Source of the DNA: Alentia gelatinosa
Lineage: Eukaryota > Annelida > Polychaeta > Phyllodocida > Polynoidae
Direction: 5' to 3'
Assembly: GCA_950022655.1 (NCBI GenBank)
Contig: OX465579.1
Coordinates: forward strand, 178,998,303 to 179,062,302
Length of the DNA: 64,000 bases
A program made the translations under genes and the position numbers. A model generated the notes under the pieces. That model was not told the DNA's origin. It did no database searches and saw only the letters and a list, made by a program, of their open reading frames with translations. Below are positions 62,390-64,000 of the stretch, in pieces. How positions within the stretch are numbered: the first letter of the stretch is position 1; each line of letters opens with the position of its first letter.

Positions 62390-64000
62390 GTGAGTACCGC
62401 CCTATGAACACACAGGTATACATAGTGTACCGCCCTATGAACATACCCCGACACCGTGCTGCACCGCCTCCAGCCGTGTCCTAAAGACATGCTGGCCTAC
62501 CTGGAGGCGCGCTACAGGTGTATACTAGGTGAGTACCGCCCTATGAACACACAGGTACCGCCCTATAAACATACCCCTACCTAGAGACGCGCTACAGGTG
62601 TATACTAGGTGAGTACCGCCCTATGAACATACAGGTCTACTTAGAGTACAGCCCTATATACATACAGGTCTACATAGTGTACCGCCCTATGAACATACCC
62701 CTACCTGGAGGCGCGCTACAGGTGTATACTAGGTGAGTACCGCCCTATGAACACACAGGTACCGCCCTATAAACATACCCCTACCTAGAGACGCGCTACA
62801 GGTGTATACTAGGTGAGTACCACCCTATGAACATACAGGTACCGCCCTATGAACATACCCCGACACCGTGCTGCACCGCCTCCAGCCGTGTCCTAAAGAC
62901 ATGCTGGCCTACCTGGAGGCGCGCTACAGGTGTATACTAGGTGAGTACCGCCCTATGAACATACAGGTACCGCCCTATAAACATACCCCTACCTGGAGGC
63001 GCGCTACAGGTGTATACTAGGTGAGTACCACCCTATATACATACCCCTACCTGGAGGCGCGCTACAGGTGTATACTAGGTGAGTACCACCCTATATACAT
63101 ACCCCTACCTGGAGGCGCGCTACAGGTGTATACTAGGTGAGTACCACCCTATATACATACCCCTACCTGGAGGCGCGCTACAGGTGTATACTAGGTGAGT
63201 ACCACCCTATATACATACCCCTACCTGGAGGCGCGCTACAGGTGTATACTAGGTGAGTACCACCCTATATACATACCCCTACCTGGAGGCGCGCTACAGG
63301 TGTATACTAGGTGAGTACCGCCCTATATACATACAGGTCTACACCGCCCTATGAATATACCCCTACCTAGAGGCGTGCTACAGGTGTATACTAGGTGAGT
63401 ACCGCCCTATAAACATACAGGTCTATATAGAGTACCGCCCTATGAACATACCCCTACCTGGAGGCGCGCTACCGGTGTATACTAGGTGAGTACCGCCCTA
63501 TATACTTACAGGTCTACATAGTGTACCGCCCTATGAACATAACCCTACCTCGAGGCGCGCTACCGGTGTATACTAGGTAAGTACCGCCCTATATACATAC
63601 AGGTCTACATAGTGTACCGCCCTATGAACATAACCCTACCTCGAGGCGCGCTACCGGTGTATACTAGGTGAGTACTGCCCTATGAACATACAGGTACCAC
63701 CCTATGAATATACCCCGACACCGTGCTGCACCGCCTCCAGCCCTGTCCGAAGGACATGCTGGCCTACCTCGAGGCGCGCTACAGGTGTATACAAGGTGAG
63801 TACCACCCTATGAACATACCCCGACACCGTGCTGCACCGCCTCCAGCTGTGTCCTAAAGACATGCTGGCCTACCTCGAGGCGCGCTACCGGTGTATACTA
63901 GGTAAGTACCGCCCTATATACTTACAGTTCTACATAGAGTACCGCCCTATGAACATACAGGTCTACTTAGAGTACCGCCCTATGAACATACCCCGACACC
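62390..64000. repeat. Tandem array of the exon 2 3' end and its splice donor
   Basis: The sequence GGCGCGCTACAGGTGTATAC TAG|GTGAGTA recurs through the intron to the window edge. I locate donors at 62390 (authentic), 62529, 62609, 62733, 62813, 62941, 63021, 63079, 63137, 63195, 63253, 63311, 63395, 63486, 63577, 63668, 63796 and 63902. Six consecutive donors are exactly 58 bp apart. Extended units also copy the last ~28 codons of the exon, beginning CCCCGACACCGTGCTGCACC (about 62447, 62857, 63714, 63820, 63990). Intervening text is TACCGCCCTATGAACATACA. Confidence 0.95.

Overview
This window looks like nuclear DNA from an animal, most likely a marine invertebrate; phylum not resolved. The evidence is spliceosomal exon boundaries with matching phase across a 7.2 kb intron, CpG-rich patches with CRE, ETS, NRF1, YY1 and CCAAT motifs, a tRNA-derived SINE, a LINE 3' fragment, and many terminal-inverted-repeat (MITE-like) elements. 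There is no bacterial-style gene packing. By hand boundaries, roughly 45% of the window is minisatellite or simple repeat, in about 45 arrays with units from 7 to 124 bp. Most long open frames lie inside these arrays and are artefacts of repeats whose unit length is a multiple of three or whose composition lacks stops.

Layout. 1-2772 is a 59-bp array. 3-10 kb holds a pyrimidine tract, a cluster of foldback MITEs, a 22-bp array and a tRNA-type SINE. 10.8-20.6 kb is a run of arrays (68-bp purine, 10-bp GAGCAGCTCC, G-rich, 50-bp, 39-bp and 71-bp units) separated by CpG/TAAT-rich islands that could be conserved non-coding DNA. 20.6-26 kb is low in arrays and carries dispersed repeats, a LINE tail and a large CGACAAGGC foldback element. 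26-32 kb is dominated by a 2.7 kb array and a 0.9 kb array, each directly followed by a copy of the same dispersed repeat. 32-42 kb mixes MITEs, two homologous arrays in opposite orientation, and opposed CTCACCCCG arrays. 42-48 kb holds 124-bp, ~60-bp, 11-bp G-rich and ~51-bp arrays and a 200-N assembly gap (45533-45732). 48.6-54.4 kb repeats the MITE/array pattern.

The only protein-coding gene I can support starts at 54787 on the + strand. Exon 1 (54787-54919) encodes a signal-peptide-like start. Exon 2 (62108-62389) encodes one SUEL/galactose-binding lectin domain with eight cysteines. Both join in phase 1, and the gene runs past the right edge. Two CRE palindromes and an ETS/YY1 start region lie just upstream of its ATG. 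Its first intron contains two large arrays and several MITEs.

The most striking feature is directly downstream of exon 2. The exon's 3' end, together with its 5' splice site, has been amplified into a tandem array running to the window edge, giving 18 near-consensus splice donors in about 1.5 kb. A second theme is a superfamily of foldback MITEs that share a terminal module but carry different palindromic cores.
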